A stretch of DNA of 64,000 bases from Palsa-1150 sp964531095 (GTDB lineage: Bacteria; Myxococcota_A; Polyangia; Polyangiales; Polyangiaceae): assembly GCA_964531095.1 (NCBI GenBank), contig CAZHED010000003.1:62001-126000 (forward strand), written 5' to 3'. Below the pieces are notes generated by a model, which worked only from the letters and a program-made list of their open reading frames with translations, did no database searches and was not told the origin of the DNA. A program made the position numbers and the translations under genes. Of this stretch, positions 51,898 through 61,627 are shown one piece after another; position 1 is the first letter of the stretch; every line of letters begins with the position of its first letter.

Positions 51898-53199
51898 TCA
51901 AGGCCCGCCGATGTCACTCGATCCGGGCACGGAAAGCATCCTGGGCGCCTCCCAGGCGTCACCGAGGAAGGTGCGCCATTGCAGCGCGTATCGTCCGCGC
52001 ACGAGCGACGTCAGCAATTCCCGTCCGCCCGGAGCCACCCAGGCGACGGCCACGCCGTCGATCCAGACGACACGCAGCTGATCGCTCGAATTGACGACGA
52101 GAAGCCCTGCCTCCGGAGTACCAGGCTGGGCGTCGGGAGCCGAGAGGGGCGCGACGTCGACGGGCGCACTTCGAAACGCCGCAAGGTCGGCTTTCGACAC
52201 GAGCGTTTCCCCGGGCGGCACCGGCAGCGGGCTCGATTCGAAGGCCGCCGAAGGAGGAGGCGCGGCGAGGTCTTGCGCGACCAGGTCGGCACGCCGAGCG
52301 ATGGACGTCACGTCGAACGTGAGCGCCCCCTGCGTCGTCCAGCGAAGCTCCGCGTGGAGCGGCATGTCGTCCGCAGCACACGCCGCAGTCGAAGGGGGTG
52401 CGTTCATGAGGTCGAGGAGCATGCGGCACACGAGCACGCCGCCCTCGCCCGCGTCCCGGAATGACGCGAGCTCGAGCACGGCCTTGGCGGCTCGGGTGGA
52501 TATCTCGACACGACGAGTGCGAATGTTGAGACGTCGTACACCCTCCCCACGTGCGGAAACGCTCGCCGGCGAAAGAGGGGCCACGTCCAGGCGACGCTCG
52601 CCCAGCAGCGCCCGAAGGGCTCCGGGCTCTGCCACGCGGTAACTCTTGTCGCCGGGCCACATCACCAAGAGCCCGTACCGATCGTTGCGGGCCCGGAGCT
52701 CCGCGCCCTGGGGCAGCACGAAGCCCCCGGTAAGGACGAAGCGAGCGCGCGTCTGCGACGCGTCGATGGCCATATGCTCCTCGGTCTTGCGCCGGGCCGC
52801 CTCGATCGCAGAGAGGTTGATCTCGAGGCCCTTCGGCGGAGGTGCTCCCTCGCCGGTGCGGAGCACGGCCTGAACGGCGTACCCGGAGAGCTCCCTCGCG
52901 TCGTGCGTGGATTCTTTCGGCCCGAGATCGCGCGTCGTCTCGCGTGGAACGTCTGTCGCGAGCGGCCGATCGCTTCGAAGCGGCTCGGGCGGTGGGCCGG
53001 CGTCCGCCCGGACGTTCGTCGCGGTCGCTGGGACGTTCGCGAGCGGTGCGGGCTCCGCGCTGGCCTGGGGACTCGGCGCGGCATCCAGCGGATCGAACGC
53101 CGCTCCCTTGCAGGCGACCAGCGAGACCAGCGGGACGAGGAGGACGAGCGTCGCGGCGAAGCCTCCTGTCCCTCTGCGAGTCACGTAGGGCAATTGCAT
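51898..53199 (-). CDS. Large lipoprotein of unknown function
   Basis: A 433-residue protein from the ATG at 53199 (a GTG at 53211 adds four residues). Signal peptide ending LVSLVAC, a clear lipobox. A Pro/Ala-rich stretch (about 35-100) is followed by a folded part with FVLTGGFVLPQGAELRARND and a C-terminal beta domain (LRVVWIDGVAVAWVAPGGREL, RYALQWRTFLGD). No family recognised. Divergent from dnaJ. Confidence 0.75.
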   Translation of the reverse strand: MQLPYVTRRGTGGFAATLVLLVPLVSLVACKGAAFDPLDAAPSPQASAEPAPLANVPATATNVRADAGPPPEPLRSDRPLATDVPRETTRDLGPKESTHDARELSGYAVQAVLRTGEGAPPPKGLEINLSAIEAARRKTEEHMAIDASQTRARFVLTGGFVLPQGAELRARNDRYGLLVMWPGDKSYRVAEPGALRALLGERRLDVAPLSPASVSARGEGVRRLNIRTRRVEISTRAAKAVLELASFRDAGEGGVLVCRMLLDLMNAPPSTAACAADDMPLHAELRWTTQGALTFDVTSIARRADLVAQDLAAPPPSAAFESSPLPVPPGETLVSKADLAAFRSAPVDVAPLSAPDAQPGTPEAGLLVVNSSDQLRVVWIDGVAVAWVAPGGRELLTSLVRGRYALQWRTFLGDAWEAPRMLSVPGSSDIGGP

Positions 53200-53273
53200 T
53201 CCCCAGCTCACCTGGCTGCCCAGACCCGCGCCGCCTGCGAAGCGAGCCTGGGTATGCTACTGGAGGCGCTCCT

Positions 53274-54392
53274 ATGCCGCAGCGGGACCACTACGAGGTC
53301 CTCGGAGTCCGACGCGACGCCACCCCCGAGGAAATCAAGAGCGCGTTCAAGAAGCTTGCGGCCCAGTACCATCCCGACCGCAACCAGGAAGATCCGACGG
53401 CGCACGAGCGATTCAAGGAAATCAATCTAGCCTATCAGGTTCTTTCCGATCCGAACCGCCGAACGATGTACGACCGCATGGGCCACCGGGCGGAAGAGCC
53501 GGGCTCGCCGTTCGCGGCGAACGGCCCGTTCCCCGGGGGCTTCGTGGACATCGGCGACATCGCCATCGACGGGATTCTCGGAGACCTCCTCGGCGTATTC
53601 GGCGTCGGACGAGGCGACAAAGGAGACATCAAGCAAGAGCTCGAGATCTCCTTCGAAGAGGCCGCCTTCGGCTGCGAGAAGCAGCTGCGCTACGAGCGGA
53701 TCGTCGCGTGCGCGGACTGCCGCGGCTCGGGCTCCTCGGCGGGGTCGGTACCGGAGGCATGTGGTGCGTGCGGCGGGCGGGGCCGCGTGCGGTTTCAGCA
53801 AGGGATCTTTCCGATCGCAGTCGAGCGAACGTGCTCCCACTGCCGCGGAACTGGGCGCAACGTTCGGCATGCGTGCGCGGCATGCCGGGGCAGCGGATTG
53901 GTCACGGCGACCGACACACTGGGGGTGACGATCCCGGCGGGCATCGAGCATGGCGCGACCAGGCTCGCTGGCGGCGCGGGGAACAAACCGAGACCCGACA
54001 AGACGGCGGGCGATCTCGAGATCACGATCGCCGTTCGCCCGCATCCGTTTTTCCGTCGCGTCGGCGACGACGTCGTGTGCACGGTGCCGGTCGCGTTCAC
54101 CCACGCGGCACTGGGGGGAGACGTCGACGTGCCGACGCTCGACGGACGAGGCAAGCTTCGCATCCCGGCCGGGACGCAGCCGGGAGCTGTGCTGCGCATC
54201 AAAGGAAAGGGAATCCCGCACAAGGGCGGACTCGGTCGCGGCGAGCAGCGCGTCGAGGTCACGATCGAGGTTCCGACGAAGCTGACGTCGCGGCAGCGGC
54301 AATTGCTCGAGGAGCTCGCGCGAGAACTGGGCGAGGACTTCTTGCCCCAGCAAAAGACCTTCATGGGCAAGCTGCGCGACCTCTTCGGCTAG
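53274..54392 (+). CDS. dnaJ: Chaperone DnaJ
   Basis: A 372-residue Hsp40 with GGAGG seven bases before the ATG. J domain 1-70 with YHPDRN, a short Gly/Phe region (FAANGPFPGGF), zinc domain with four CxxCxGxG repeats (CADCRGSG, CGACGGRG, CSHCRGTG, CAACRGSG), and substrate-binding C-terminal domains with HPFFRRVGDDV and KGKGIPHKGG. Stimulates DnaK ATPase and presents unfolded clients. dnaK and grpE are not adjacent, so this may be one of several copies. Confidence 0.95.
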   Translation: MPQRDHYEVLGVRRDATPEEIKSAFKKLAAQYHPDRNQEDPTAHERFKEINLAYQVLSDPNRRTMYDRMGHRAEEPGSPFAANGPFPGGFVDIGDIAIDGILGDLLGVFGVGRGDKGDIKQELEISFEEAAFGCEKQLRYERIVACADCRGSGSSAGSVPEACGACGGRGRVRFQQGIFPIAVERTCSHCRGTGRNVRHACAACRGSGLVTATDTLGVTIPAGIEHGATRLAGGAGNKPRPDKTAGDLEITIAVRPHPFFRRVGDDVVCTVPVAFTHAALGGDVDVPTLDGRGKLRIPAGTQPGAVLRIKGKGIPHKGGLGRGEQRVEVTIEVPTKLTSRQRQLLEELARELGEDFLPQQKTFMGKLRDLFG

Positions 54393-54490
54393 GCCGGCCC
54401 GGCGTAGGCGAACCGCACGAAGCTCTGGCGGCACGTGCTCAGGAGGAGCGCCCGTCGCGATCGGTACGGGGGGTGCAAGACGGAGACGGT

Positions 54491-55408
54491 ATGCCTGAGA
54501 TGGCCGAACCGTACGCTTCCGAGTTTCGGCGCCTGGTACGGATGGGCGCCGGCGCGCGCGACATTCATGCGGCGGGAGCCGACGTCGGCTTCGCCCGGCG
54601 CACAGCTTCGTCGGACGCGTTCGTGGCGCGCGAGATGTCGCGCATCGAGACGCACCGAAGAGCGACGTGCCCCATCCTCGAGGCGTTCGCGCCGCGATCG
54701 GCCCGCGTCCTGGACGTCGGTTGTTCGACAGGCGGCAGTACTGTGGCGATTGCGCTCTCGCCCGTCATCGCGCCCGAGGCTGTGGTGGGGTTCGACCTGG
54801 ACGCTCTCAGCCTGCGCGCGGCGGAGGTCCGCGCCAAAGGGAACGGACTCGACCCTCGACGGATCACATTTGTCAGCGGGCGCCCCGGCGCGGGGCTTCC
54901 ATTCGCGAGCGACGTGTTCGACTTGGTCGTGTGCGTGTCGGTGCTCGAGTTTCTCCCGACGGCCGAGGGGCGCCGAAGGCTTATCGAAGAAATGAAGCGC
55001 GTGGCGCGCCCGGGCGGACACGTCTTCGTCTCGACACCGAGCCCGCTGCGCCTGCGCGACGTTCACGCCAAACGCTGGTTGGGAGACGTCGTTCGCCGCG
55101 ACGGCTTCCCGTGGGCGACCCCGCCCTGGGAGCTACGGGCGATGATCGCCGACTGCGAGCGCGTGCCGATCCACGATTGGGTTGTCGCACACGCACTGAA
55201 CCGCGCCGGGCTACCGGGACGCGTGGTGCCGAAGACGCTGACCCGAGCCATCGCATGGGTGCACGCCTGGCAGAAGGTATTGGTCCGCAAGCCGGAGCAC
55301 CGCAGCGGGCCTCGCTCGTCCGCCGTGTGCAGCACCATCGTCTGCAAACCCTCGCCCATTGGTGCCACGACCCAACCGGATGGCTCACACATCTGTGACC
55401 CACGCTGA
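54491..55408 (+). CDS. SAM-dependent class I methyltransferase
   Basis: A 305-residue protein; GGAG five bases before the ATG at 54491. SAM-binding motif VLDVGCSTGGSTVAIAL, VGFDLDALSL, LPFASDVFDLVVCVSVLEFLP and KRVARPGGHVFVSTPSPLRL define the Methyltransf_11-type fold. The substrate is unknown. It converges with the EEP-fold gene. Confidence 0.9.
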   Translation: MPEMAEPYASEFRRLVRMGAGARDIHAAGADVGFARRTASSDAFVAREMSRIETHRRATCPILEAFAPRSARVLDVGCSTGGSTVAIALSPVIAPEAVVGFDLDALSLRAAEVRAKGNGLDPRRITFVSGRPGAGLPFASDVFDLVVCVSVLEFLPTAEGRRRLIEEMKRVARPGGHVFVSTPSPLRLRDVHAKRWLGDVVRRDGFPWATPPWELRAMIADCERVPIHDWVVAHALNRAGLPGRVVPKTLTRAIAWVHAWQKVLVRKPEHRSGPRSSAVCSTIVCKPSPIGATTQPDGSHICDPR

Positions 55409-55433
55409 GCAACGAGCACACCGTTCGGCCAAG

Positions 55434-56462
55434 CTAGCGCCGCTGCAGGTCGGCAACGACGCAATGGTGGTCGGAAGCGAGCGATCGGCCCACTTCGAAT
55501 CGCACGAATCGCAGCTCATCGCTCGCGAGGATCCGGTCGATCCGCATCCACGGGTATCGGTCCGTCGGAAACGTGTACCCGAGTCCCCAGCCCGCCTTCG
55601 TGAAGCCGTCTTGGTAACGCGACAGGTACCGGTGCAAGACGAAGCTCAAGCCGGGGAGGTTGGTGTCACCGGCGATCACGACCGGGTCGGTTTCGCCGTC
55701 GGCGGCAGCCGAAAAGGACTGCACCTGCAGCGTTCTGAGGCCGCTGTTTCCTTGGAAGACCGCCGAGCTGGCCGGTGACAGCAGCCGCCCCGACAGGAGC
55801 TCTCGCCGAAGCCCGTGCCCGCGCAGGGAATAGAATATTTCGCGCGGCGACAGCGGGTGAACGTTGTAAAAGACAATGCGCCCGAGCGGCGTCTCCAGCA
55901 CCTGTCGAACGAAACGCGGCGATCGGTGTCTACCCTCGTAATCGAGCTTTTCCGGATCGCTGATGGACAGAACCGGATACTTGGAGGCGAGGACGAACTG
56001 GTTGGCTTCGTCGACTGTCGGGAAGCGAGCGCGAAGCAGCGTGTCCAGGGGCTCCAAGTCGCCGACCTCCTGGAGAAACACGATATCCGGAGACAGACGG
56101 TCGATTTCTTCGACGATCGCATCGACCCCGCCGTTCCCCGAGTTGATGTTGTAGCTGAGCACGCGAAGAACGGGTTCGCCCGGAGAGCGCAGGGCCGGCC
56201 ATGGCAATACGAAGCCCATCAGCGGGAAAACGAGCAAGAGAAGGGCGGCGACCTGCGTCCAGAGGAAGCGGCGCAACCCTGTCGCCAGGAGCGCGATCAC
56301 GATGACCGGGAGCGGCGCCGCCAAGACGACCCGCGGAAGATAAAGGCCGACACCGGTCACCCACCACTGCTCACCCACCCACCGGAGTAAGACCGTCACA
56401 CCGAGAAGGAGCGCCGGATAAAGCGACGCGATGGCGACTAGCATCCATTGTCGGCGCTTCAC
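55434..56462 (-). CDS. Membrane-anchored endonuclease/exonuclease/phosphatase-fold protein
   Basis: A 342-residue protein. Three hydrophobic segments in residues 8-95, then an EEP domain: VLRVLSYNINSGNGG, IVFLQEVGDLEPL, VFYNVHPLSPRE, VVIAGDTNLPGL and SLASDHHCVVADL carry the metal and catalytic residues. Similar membrane EEP proteins are widespread in bacteria with unknown substrates (nucleic acid or phospholipid). Confidence 0.88.
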   Translation of the reverse strand: MKRRQWMLVAIASLYPALLLGVTVLLRWVGEQWWVTGVGLYLPRVVLAAPLPVIVIALLATGLRRFLWTQVAALLLLVFPLMGFVLPWPALRSPGEPVLRVLSYNINSGNGGVDAIVEEIDRLSPDIVFLQEVGDLEPLDTLLRARFPTVDEANQFVLASKYPVLSISDPEKLDYEGRHRSPRFVRQVLETPLGRIVFYNVHPLSPREIFYSLRGHGLRRELLSGRLLSPASSAVFQGNSGLRTLQVQSFSAAADGETDPVVIAGDTNLPGLSFVLHRYLSRYQDGFTKAGWGLGYTFPTDRYPWMRIDRILASDELRFVRFEVGRSLASDHHCVVADLQRR

Positions 56463-56613
56463 GGAAAGCCGCGCCCCCGAGCGGTTGGCTCAGGGAGCCG
56501 CGCCCCTCCCGCGTCCGCCTTGTGCTTGCTGTCCAGTCGCGAGGACGAGACGTGGCTGCGGGAAAGCGCGGTCCGAGTGCCCGTTGTGGCTTCCTCCGCC
56601 ATGCGGGAGGGCA

Positions 56614-56619
56614 TATACT
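56614..56619 (+). promoter_or_regulatory. -10 element of the UDP-xylose synthase gene
   Basis: TATACT lies 22 bases before the ATG at 56642; GGGAGAGG lies between. No good -35 hexamer is seen at 16-18 bases. It would start transcription of the second polysaccharide locus. Confidence 0.4.
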
Positions 56620-56641
56620 GGCCGACGATTGGGAGAGGTGC

Positions 56642-57583
56642 ATGGAGCCGAAGACTCTCGTGACCGGAGGTGCGGGTTTCTTGGGGTCGCACTTGTGCGA
56701 TCGGTTGATCGCGCGCGGAGACGACGTTCTCTGCGTCGACAACTTCTTTACGGGCGCGAAGCGAAACGTAGAGCATCTGCTGCGAGAGCCGCGCTTCGAG
56801 TTGATGCGACATGATGTCACGTTCCCGCTCTACGTCGAGGTGGAGAAAATCTTCAACTTGGCGTGCCCGGCTTCGCCCGTTCACTACCAGTTCGATCCCG
56901 TGCAGACCACGAAGACGAGCGTGCACGGCGCCATCAACATGCTGGGCCTGGCAAAGCGCGTGCGGGCTCGCATCCTTCAGGCGTCGACGTCGGAGGTGTA
57001 TGGGGACCCCGAGGTCCATCCTCAGACCGAGAGCTATTGGGGGCGTGTCAACTGCATCGGGTCACGGAGCTGCTATGACGAAGGCAAGCGCTGCGCCGAA
57101 ACGCTGTTTTTCGATTATCAGAGACAGCACGCTTTGGACATCAAAGTCATCCGCATCTTCAACACCTATGGACCGCGCATGCATCCCAACGACGGGCGCG
57201 TGGTCAGCAATTTCATCGTGCAGGCCCTCCGCGGCGAGGATGTGACCATCTACGGCGATGGCTCGCAGACGAGGTCGTTTTGCTACGTCGATGATTTGAT
57301 CGACGGGATGCTGCGCATGATGGACTCGGAGAAAGGCTTTCATGGCCCGGTCAATATCGGCAATCCCGGCGAGTTCACGATGCTCGAGCTCGCCGAAAAG
57401 GTGCTTCGGCTGACCGATTCGCGGTCGCGCCTCGTTCACAAGCCGCTGCCACAGGACGACCCGAGGCAGCGCAAGCCCGACATCACCCTTGCGAAGGCCA
57501 AGCTCGATTGGCGGCCCACCGTGGCGCTCGAAGACGGACTCAAGGAGACTATCGCCTATTTCAGGAAGATCGTCGCGAGCTGA
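56642..57583 (+). CDS. uxs: UDP-glucuronate decarboxylase (UDP-xylose synthase)
   Basis: A 313-residue SDR. TGGAGFLGSH at residues 8-17, FNLACPASPVHYQ, STSEVYGDPEVHPQ, YDEGKR (Tyr-x-x-x-Lys) and RIFNTYGPRM, with SFCYVDDLIDGM and NIGNPGEFTMLELA near the end, are diagnostic of UXS. It converts UDP-glucuronate to UDP-xylose, implying xylose in the polymer of this locus. Starts the gene series to 61520. Confidence 0.95.
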   Translation: MEPKTLVTGGAGFLGSHLCDRLIARGDDVLCVDNFFTGAKRNVEHLLREPRFELMRHDVTFPLYVEVEKIFNLACPASPVHYQFDPVQTTKTSVHGAINMLGLAKRVRARILQASTSEVYGDPEVHPQTESYWGRVNCIGSRSCYDEGKRCAETLFFDYQRQHALDIKVIRIFNTYGPRMHPNDGRVVSNFIVQALRGEDVTIYGDGSQTRSFCYVDDLIDGMLRMMDSEKGFHGPVNIGNPGEFTMLELAEKVLRLTDSRSRLVHKPLPQDDPRQRKPDITLAKAKLDWRPTVALEDGLKETIAYFRKIVAS

Positions 57584-57598
57584 GGAGCGCCGGACGGG

Positions 57599-58792
57599 AT
57601 GTTCGTAGACCTCGCGATTGCGGCCCTGTCGCTCCCCGTTCTCGCTTGGACGGGATATCTCGCGATGCTCGCGCTGCTGTCGCGCGCGAACCCGGTGCCG
57701 CCGTACCCGAGCCCCCCCAAGAGTCGATTCGACGTCGTCGTGCCCGCACACGACGAAGAGGCGGGCATTGCCGGGACCGTAGAGAGTGTGCTGGCGCTCG
57801 ACTATCCCCGCGAGCTTTACCGCGTCATCGTCGTCGCGGACAACTGCCGGGACTCGACCGCAAAGCGCGCGGAGCAAGCGGGCGCACTGGTGATCGAGCG
57901 CCATGACCCCTCGCGTCGTGGCAAGGGATACGCGCTCGAGCACGCGTTCGAACGTATCCTCGCGGAGAACGTCTCGGATGCGATCGTCGTCATCGACGCC
58001 GACACGAAAGTGTCGCCGAATCTGTTGAAAGCGTTTGACGCTCGCCTCGAGGCCGGGGCTTCTGCAGGGCAGGCCGAATACGGCGTGGCCAATCGCGCGG
58101 CCTCCTGGCGAACACGCCTCATGCACATCGCGCTCACTCTGTTTCATGACGTGCGCTCCCGTGCCCGCGAGCGGCTGGGAGTCTCGGCCGGTCTGCGTGG
58201 CAACGGGATGCTCTTCGCGACGCCGCTGCTTCGCGCGGTTCCGCACGACGCGTTCTCGATCGTCGAGGACGTCGAATACGGAATCAAGCTCGGCCTGTCC
58301 GGTCACCGCGTCCATTACGTTGGCGAAGCGCGAGTCCTGGGCGAGATGGTGAGCGGGAGCAGCGCGGCCCGCAGCCAGCGCAGGCGCTGGGAAGGCGGGC
58401 GATGGTTGCTCGCGCGACGCCACGCGGGTCGCTTGCTCGCGGTCGGCCTCCGCCGAAGGAGCCTCGTAATCCTCGATCTGGCGGCGGACTTGCTCGTTCC
58501 GCCACTCAGCTACGTGGGCTTCGCGACGATCGCCGGTGTCGTTGCGTCGGCCGCTCGGGTTGCGCTCGGTCGTGGCGCCTTCTGGTCGCTCGCACCCTGG
58601 TGCGTCTGCGCCTTGTTCTTCGCGGTGTACGTGGGGCGGGGCGCCTGGCTGGCCCGGGTCGGTCCTCGTGTCGCTCTCGATTTGCTATGGGCTCCCGTCT
58701 ACATGGTCTGGAAGGTCGCGCTCGCCCTTCGCGCTTCGCCGTCGGGCGAACGAGAGTGGGTCCGCACGGCGCGGGAGGCGAAGAAGCCTTGA
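57599..58792 (+). CDS. GT2 membrane glycosyltransferase
   Basis: A 397-residue enzyme. N-terminal helix, then GT-A fold: FDVVVPAHDEEAGIAGTV, VVADNCRDSTA, HDPSRRGKGYAL, VVIDADTKVSP and VEDVEYGIKLGLSG with QRRRWEGGRW (the QxxRW-type motif of processive transferases). Three to four helices follow. The Q-x-x-x-RW spacing departs slightly from the classical motif. Sits 15 bp after uxs. Confidence 0.9.
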   Translation: MFVDLAIAALSLPVLAWTGYLAMLALLSRANPVPPYPSPPKSRFDVVVPAHDEEAGIAGTVESVLALDYPRELYRVIVVADNCRDSTAKRAEQAGALVIERHDPSRRGKGYALEHAFERILAENVSDAIVVIDADTKVSPNLLKAFDARLEAGASAGQAEYGVANRAASWRTRLMHIALTLFHDVRSRARERLGVSAGLRGNGMLFATPLLRAVPHDAFSIVEDVEYGIKLGLSGHRVHYVGEARVLGEMVSGSSAARSQRRRWEGGRWLLARRHAGRLLAVGLRRRSLVILDLAADLLVPPLSYVGFATIAGVVASAARVALGRGAFWSLAPWCVCALFFAVYVGRGAWLARVGPRVALDLLWAPVYMVWKVALALRASPSGEREWVRTAREAKKP

Positions 58793-59421
58793 TCGCCACA
58801 GGCCACGGCCTCCGAAAGGTTCGCGAGTCCTGGCGTGCCATGGGGCGGGCGGTGCGCGCCGACCACGCCATGCTGCATCACTACGATTCCAAGTACGAGG
58901 TAGACGGGAGGCACCGTCCCGTGGCGGTCGCGCGCGACCTGGTGACCCGGGTGGGATTCCAGATGCTCGTCGCATGCCGATTCATGCACTTCTGCGCGGA
59001 AACCGGCGTTCCCCTCGCGCCGCAAGTCGCGTCGCGCCTGATCCGTCACCTTTACGGCGCGGACATTCACTGGGAGGCGGATCTCGAGCCGGGAATCGTA
59101 ATCGTTCACGGAATGGGCTTGGCGATCAGTCGTGCTGCCCGAGTCGAGCGCGGCGCGATCCTCTTTCAAAACGTCACCTTGGGGTTGGGCATCGACGCCG
59201 AGAGCCGCGCGACGGGGGCACCGGTGGTCGAGCGCGATGTACATATCGGCCCGGGAACGATGCTGGTCGGTCCCATTCGGGTGGGTGCACGGTCCAAGAT
59301 CACTGCTAACTGCTTCGTGCGCACCAGCATTCCCCCGGACTCGCTGGTCGAAGCGCCAACGCCGACCGTCTCCGTCCGAACGCGCGCGAGCGCTCGCTCG
59401 CCGTCCGACGACGGCTCATGA
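58789..59421 (+). CDS. CysE-like hexapeptide acetyltransferase
   Basis: About 210 residues from the TTG at 58789, which overlaps the stop of the GT2 gene (TTGA); the ATG at 58840 is alternative. An N-terminal helical region leads to a left-handed beta-helix: YGADIHWEADLEPGIVIVHG, GAILFQNVTLGLG, VVERDVHIGPGTMLVG, RVGARSKITANCFV. In serine acetyltransferases an active His lies in the IVHG segment, present here. In this locus it more likely acetylates a sugar or the polymer. Confidence 0.8.
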   Translation: MIATGHGLRKVRESWRAMGRAVRADHAMLHHYDSKYEVDGRHRPVAVARDLVTRVGFQMLVACRFMHFCAETGVPLAPQVASRLIRHLYGADIHWEADLEPGIVIVHGMGLAISRAARVERGAILFQNVTLGLGIDAESRATGAPVVERDVHIGPGTMLVGPIRVGARSKITANCFVRTSIPPDSLVEAPTPTVSVRTRASARSPSDDGS

Positions 59422-59458
59422 CGTGCGCTACGGCCCTATTGCCGAGTGAAGCCGCCTC

Positions 59459-60229
59459 GTGAACCCCACGAGCGCGCTCACCATCGGCACGTTGAGGGTC
59501 GACTCGGTCACCCGCGACGAAGCCATCGACGCGGTCGAGGCGCTGGTGCGAGGGGGCGAAGGCGGCGCCGTGTTCACGCCAAACGTCGACCACGTGGTGC
59601 TCGCCGACGGCGACGCGCGCATGCGAGCCGCCTACGCTCGCGTGAGTCTGTCGCTCGCGGATGGAATGCCGCTGGTCTGGGCGTCGCGCTTGTTGGGACA
59701 CGCGGTCCCGGAGAAGGTGTCCGGCTCGGATATGGTTCCACGGGTTCTGGCGCGTGCTGCGGAGCGCGGGTGGCGCGTTTACTTTCTCGGCGGCGCTCCG
59801 GGTGTTGCGGCTCTGGCGCGCGACAAGCTGCGAGAAGCCCTTCCGCGACTCCAGGTCGTCGGCGTCGACGCCCCCCGAATCGATATCGACGAACCGGCGA
59901 CCTCGCAAAGCGCGCTGCTCGAACGCATCCGGGCAGTCAGCCCGCACCTGGTGCTGGTCGCGCTCGGAGCGCCCAAGCAGGAGATCTGGATCGATCTCGT
60001 ACGAGACCACCTTCGCCCGGCGGTCCTGTTCGGCGTCGGCGCGTCACTCGACTTCGTGGCCGGCACGATACCGCGCGCACCGCCATGGATGTCCGACTGG
60101 GGGTTCGAGTGGCTCTTTCGCCTGACCCGCGAGCCGAGGCGCCTCTGGCGCCGCTACTTGGTGCGGGACCCCAAGTTCGTTCTGATCGTCGGCCGAGGCC
60201 TGTGGCACAAAGCCGCGAGAAGACCGTAA
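59459..60229 (+). CDS. WecG/TagA/CpsF-family glycosyltransferase
   Basis: A 256-residue enzyme from a GTG. FTPNVDHVVLADGDA, LSLADGMPLVWASRLLG, VYFLGGAPGV, LVLVALGAPKQEIWI, LFGVGASLDFVAG and PRAPPWMSDWGFEWLFRL follow the family order. Members add N-acetylmannosamine or related sugars to the lipid-linked primer as the second step of repeat-unit assembly. Confidence 0.95.
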   Translation: MNPTSALTIGTLRVDSVTRDEAIDAVEALVRGGEGGAVFTPNVDHVVLADGDARMRAAYARVSLSLADGMPLVWASRLLGHAVPEKVSGSDMVPRVLARAAERGWRVYFLGGAPGVAALARDKLREALPRLQVVGVDAPRIDIDEPATSQSALLERIRAVSPHLVLVALGAPKQEIWIDLVRDHLRPAVLFGVGASLDFVAGTIPRAPPWMSDWGFEWLFRLTREPRRLWRRYLVRDPKFVLIVGRGLWHKAARRP

Positions 60230-60320
60230 TCGGTCCGCCAACACCCGCGCGGGGGGGGGCCCGAGAGAAGACGGGGCTCGTTCGATTTGCCTCCAAAGGT
60301 CGCCGGAAATCGAGGAATTT

Positions 60321-61520
60321 TTGAGATATCCTACCGAGATGCTCGAACCCCGAGAAGCCGTGCCGAGAGAGCGCCTTCTCGTTTCGACAGTCCGCACACC
60401 CGAAGAGCTCGCAGCCCTCGCTGGAGAGTGGACGCAACTGCACGAGCGGGCGAGACTTGCGCTGCCCTTCGCCCTTCCCGAATGGCTCGCGACCTGGTGG
60501 GAGACGTTTCGCCAGGATCATCGCCTGATACGCGACTCGCTGCACATCAAAGTCGTGCGGCACGGGTCCGGGGAGCTCGCGGGGGTCATCCCTCTCATGC
60601 TTACCGAGCGTCCTTCGTTCGGACCGCTCCGCGTGCGAGCTCTGAGCTTCCTGGGCGCGGACGAGTACATCACCGAGCAGCGGGTGGCGCTCGTCGACCC
60701 CAATAGCGAAGCCGAAGTCGCTCGGGCGCTTGCCGCGCATCTGTTCGCCGAAGATACGTGGGACTGGATCATGTGGGAGGGGCTGGACCCCAAGTCCGCG
60801 TTCGCGACGACGCTGCAAGCGGTGATGCCGCTTCGCTGGGGGCACACCGAGACGGGCAACGTGCTCCACCTGCCTCCCACCTGGGCGGAGTTCAAGACCG
60901 GCCTGAAGCGCAACATCAAGGAGTCGCTGCGCCGCTGCTACAACTCCCTCAAGCGCGACGGTCTGACGCCTCGACTGGTCGTCGCAGAGACGGCCGAAGA
61001 CGTGCAGAAGGGCCTCGACCGATTCTTCGCGTTGCACGCGATGCGCGCCGATCAAACGGACGGAATCGCCCACCGGAATCGATTCGAGGGCGAGCGGGCG
61101 CAGACTTTTCTCCGCACCGTGTGCGCTCGTCTCTCGAAGCGGGGCGTGCCTCGCGTATTTACTCTCCACATCGGCGATGCCGTCGTGGCCTGTCGTATCG
61201 GCTTCATGTTGCCGGACTGTCTCTACCTTTATTACTCGGGGTTCGATCCGGCATGGGGCAAGTACAGCGTCATGACGACGACGGTCGCCGAAGCCATCAA
61301 CTACGCGATCGATCAGGGGCTCCCCCGGGTCCACCTCTCGATGGGCATGGACGTGGCGAAGGCGCGGTGGGGACCGGAGACGCCCGCGTTCACGCAAGCT
61401 CTGTCGGTGCGCGCCAACTTGTACTCACGATCGGCGGCGAAGCTCTACACCTGGGCACAAGAGCACCGGGAGGTCGTGCACAACCTGGCCGGCATTCTTC
61501 CCAAGCGGCGATTCGACTGA
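60321..61520 (+). CDS. CelD/FemAB-like GNAT acetyltransferase
   Basis: About 399 residues. The TTG at 60321 has GAGG five bases upstream; the ATG at 60339 has a TATCCT hexamer six bases upstream and could be the start of a leaderless transcript. Two GNAT-like halves: LAALAGEWTQLHERA with AGVIPLMLTERPSFG, then ESLRRCYNSLKRDG, RFFALHAMRA, VVACRIGFML and YYSGFDPAWGKYSVM in the Acetyltransf_6 order. Such genes are common in EPS loci and are thought to acylate polymer or lipid intermediates. Confidence 0.85.
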   Translation: MRYPTEMLEPREAVPRERLLVSTVRTPEELAALAGEWTQLHERARLALPFALPEWLATWWETFRQDHRLIRDSLHIKVVRHGSGELAGVIPLMLTERPSFGPLRVRALSFLGADEYITEQRVALVDPNSEAEVARALAAHLFAEDTWDWIMWEGLDPKSAFATTLQAVMPLRWGHTETGNVLHLPPTWAEFKTGLKRNIKESLRRCYNSLKRDGLTPRLVVAETAEDVQKGLDRFFALHAMRADQTDGIAHRNRFEGERAQTFLRTVCARLSKRGVPRVFTLHIGDAVVACRIGFMLPDCLYLYYSGFDPAWGKYSVMTTTVAEAINYAIDQGLPRVHLSMGMDVAKARWGPETPAFTQALSVRANLYSRSAAKLYTWAQEHREVVHNLAGILPKRRFD

Positions 61521-61627
61521 GCGTGCGGCCAGGTTTGGCGTGTCTCCCGCGCCGTGCGATCGCGTAGAGCGCGCTGGCAAGCGCCCTCGGGTCCGCGCTC
61601 GCCCCAGATCGCGCAGCTCTTCGTCGT

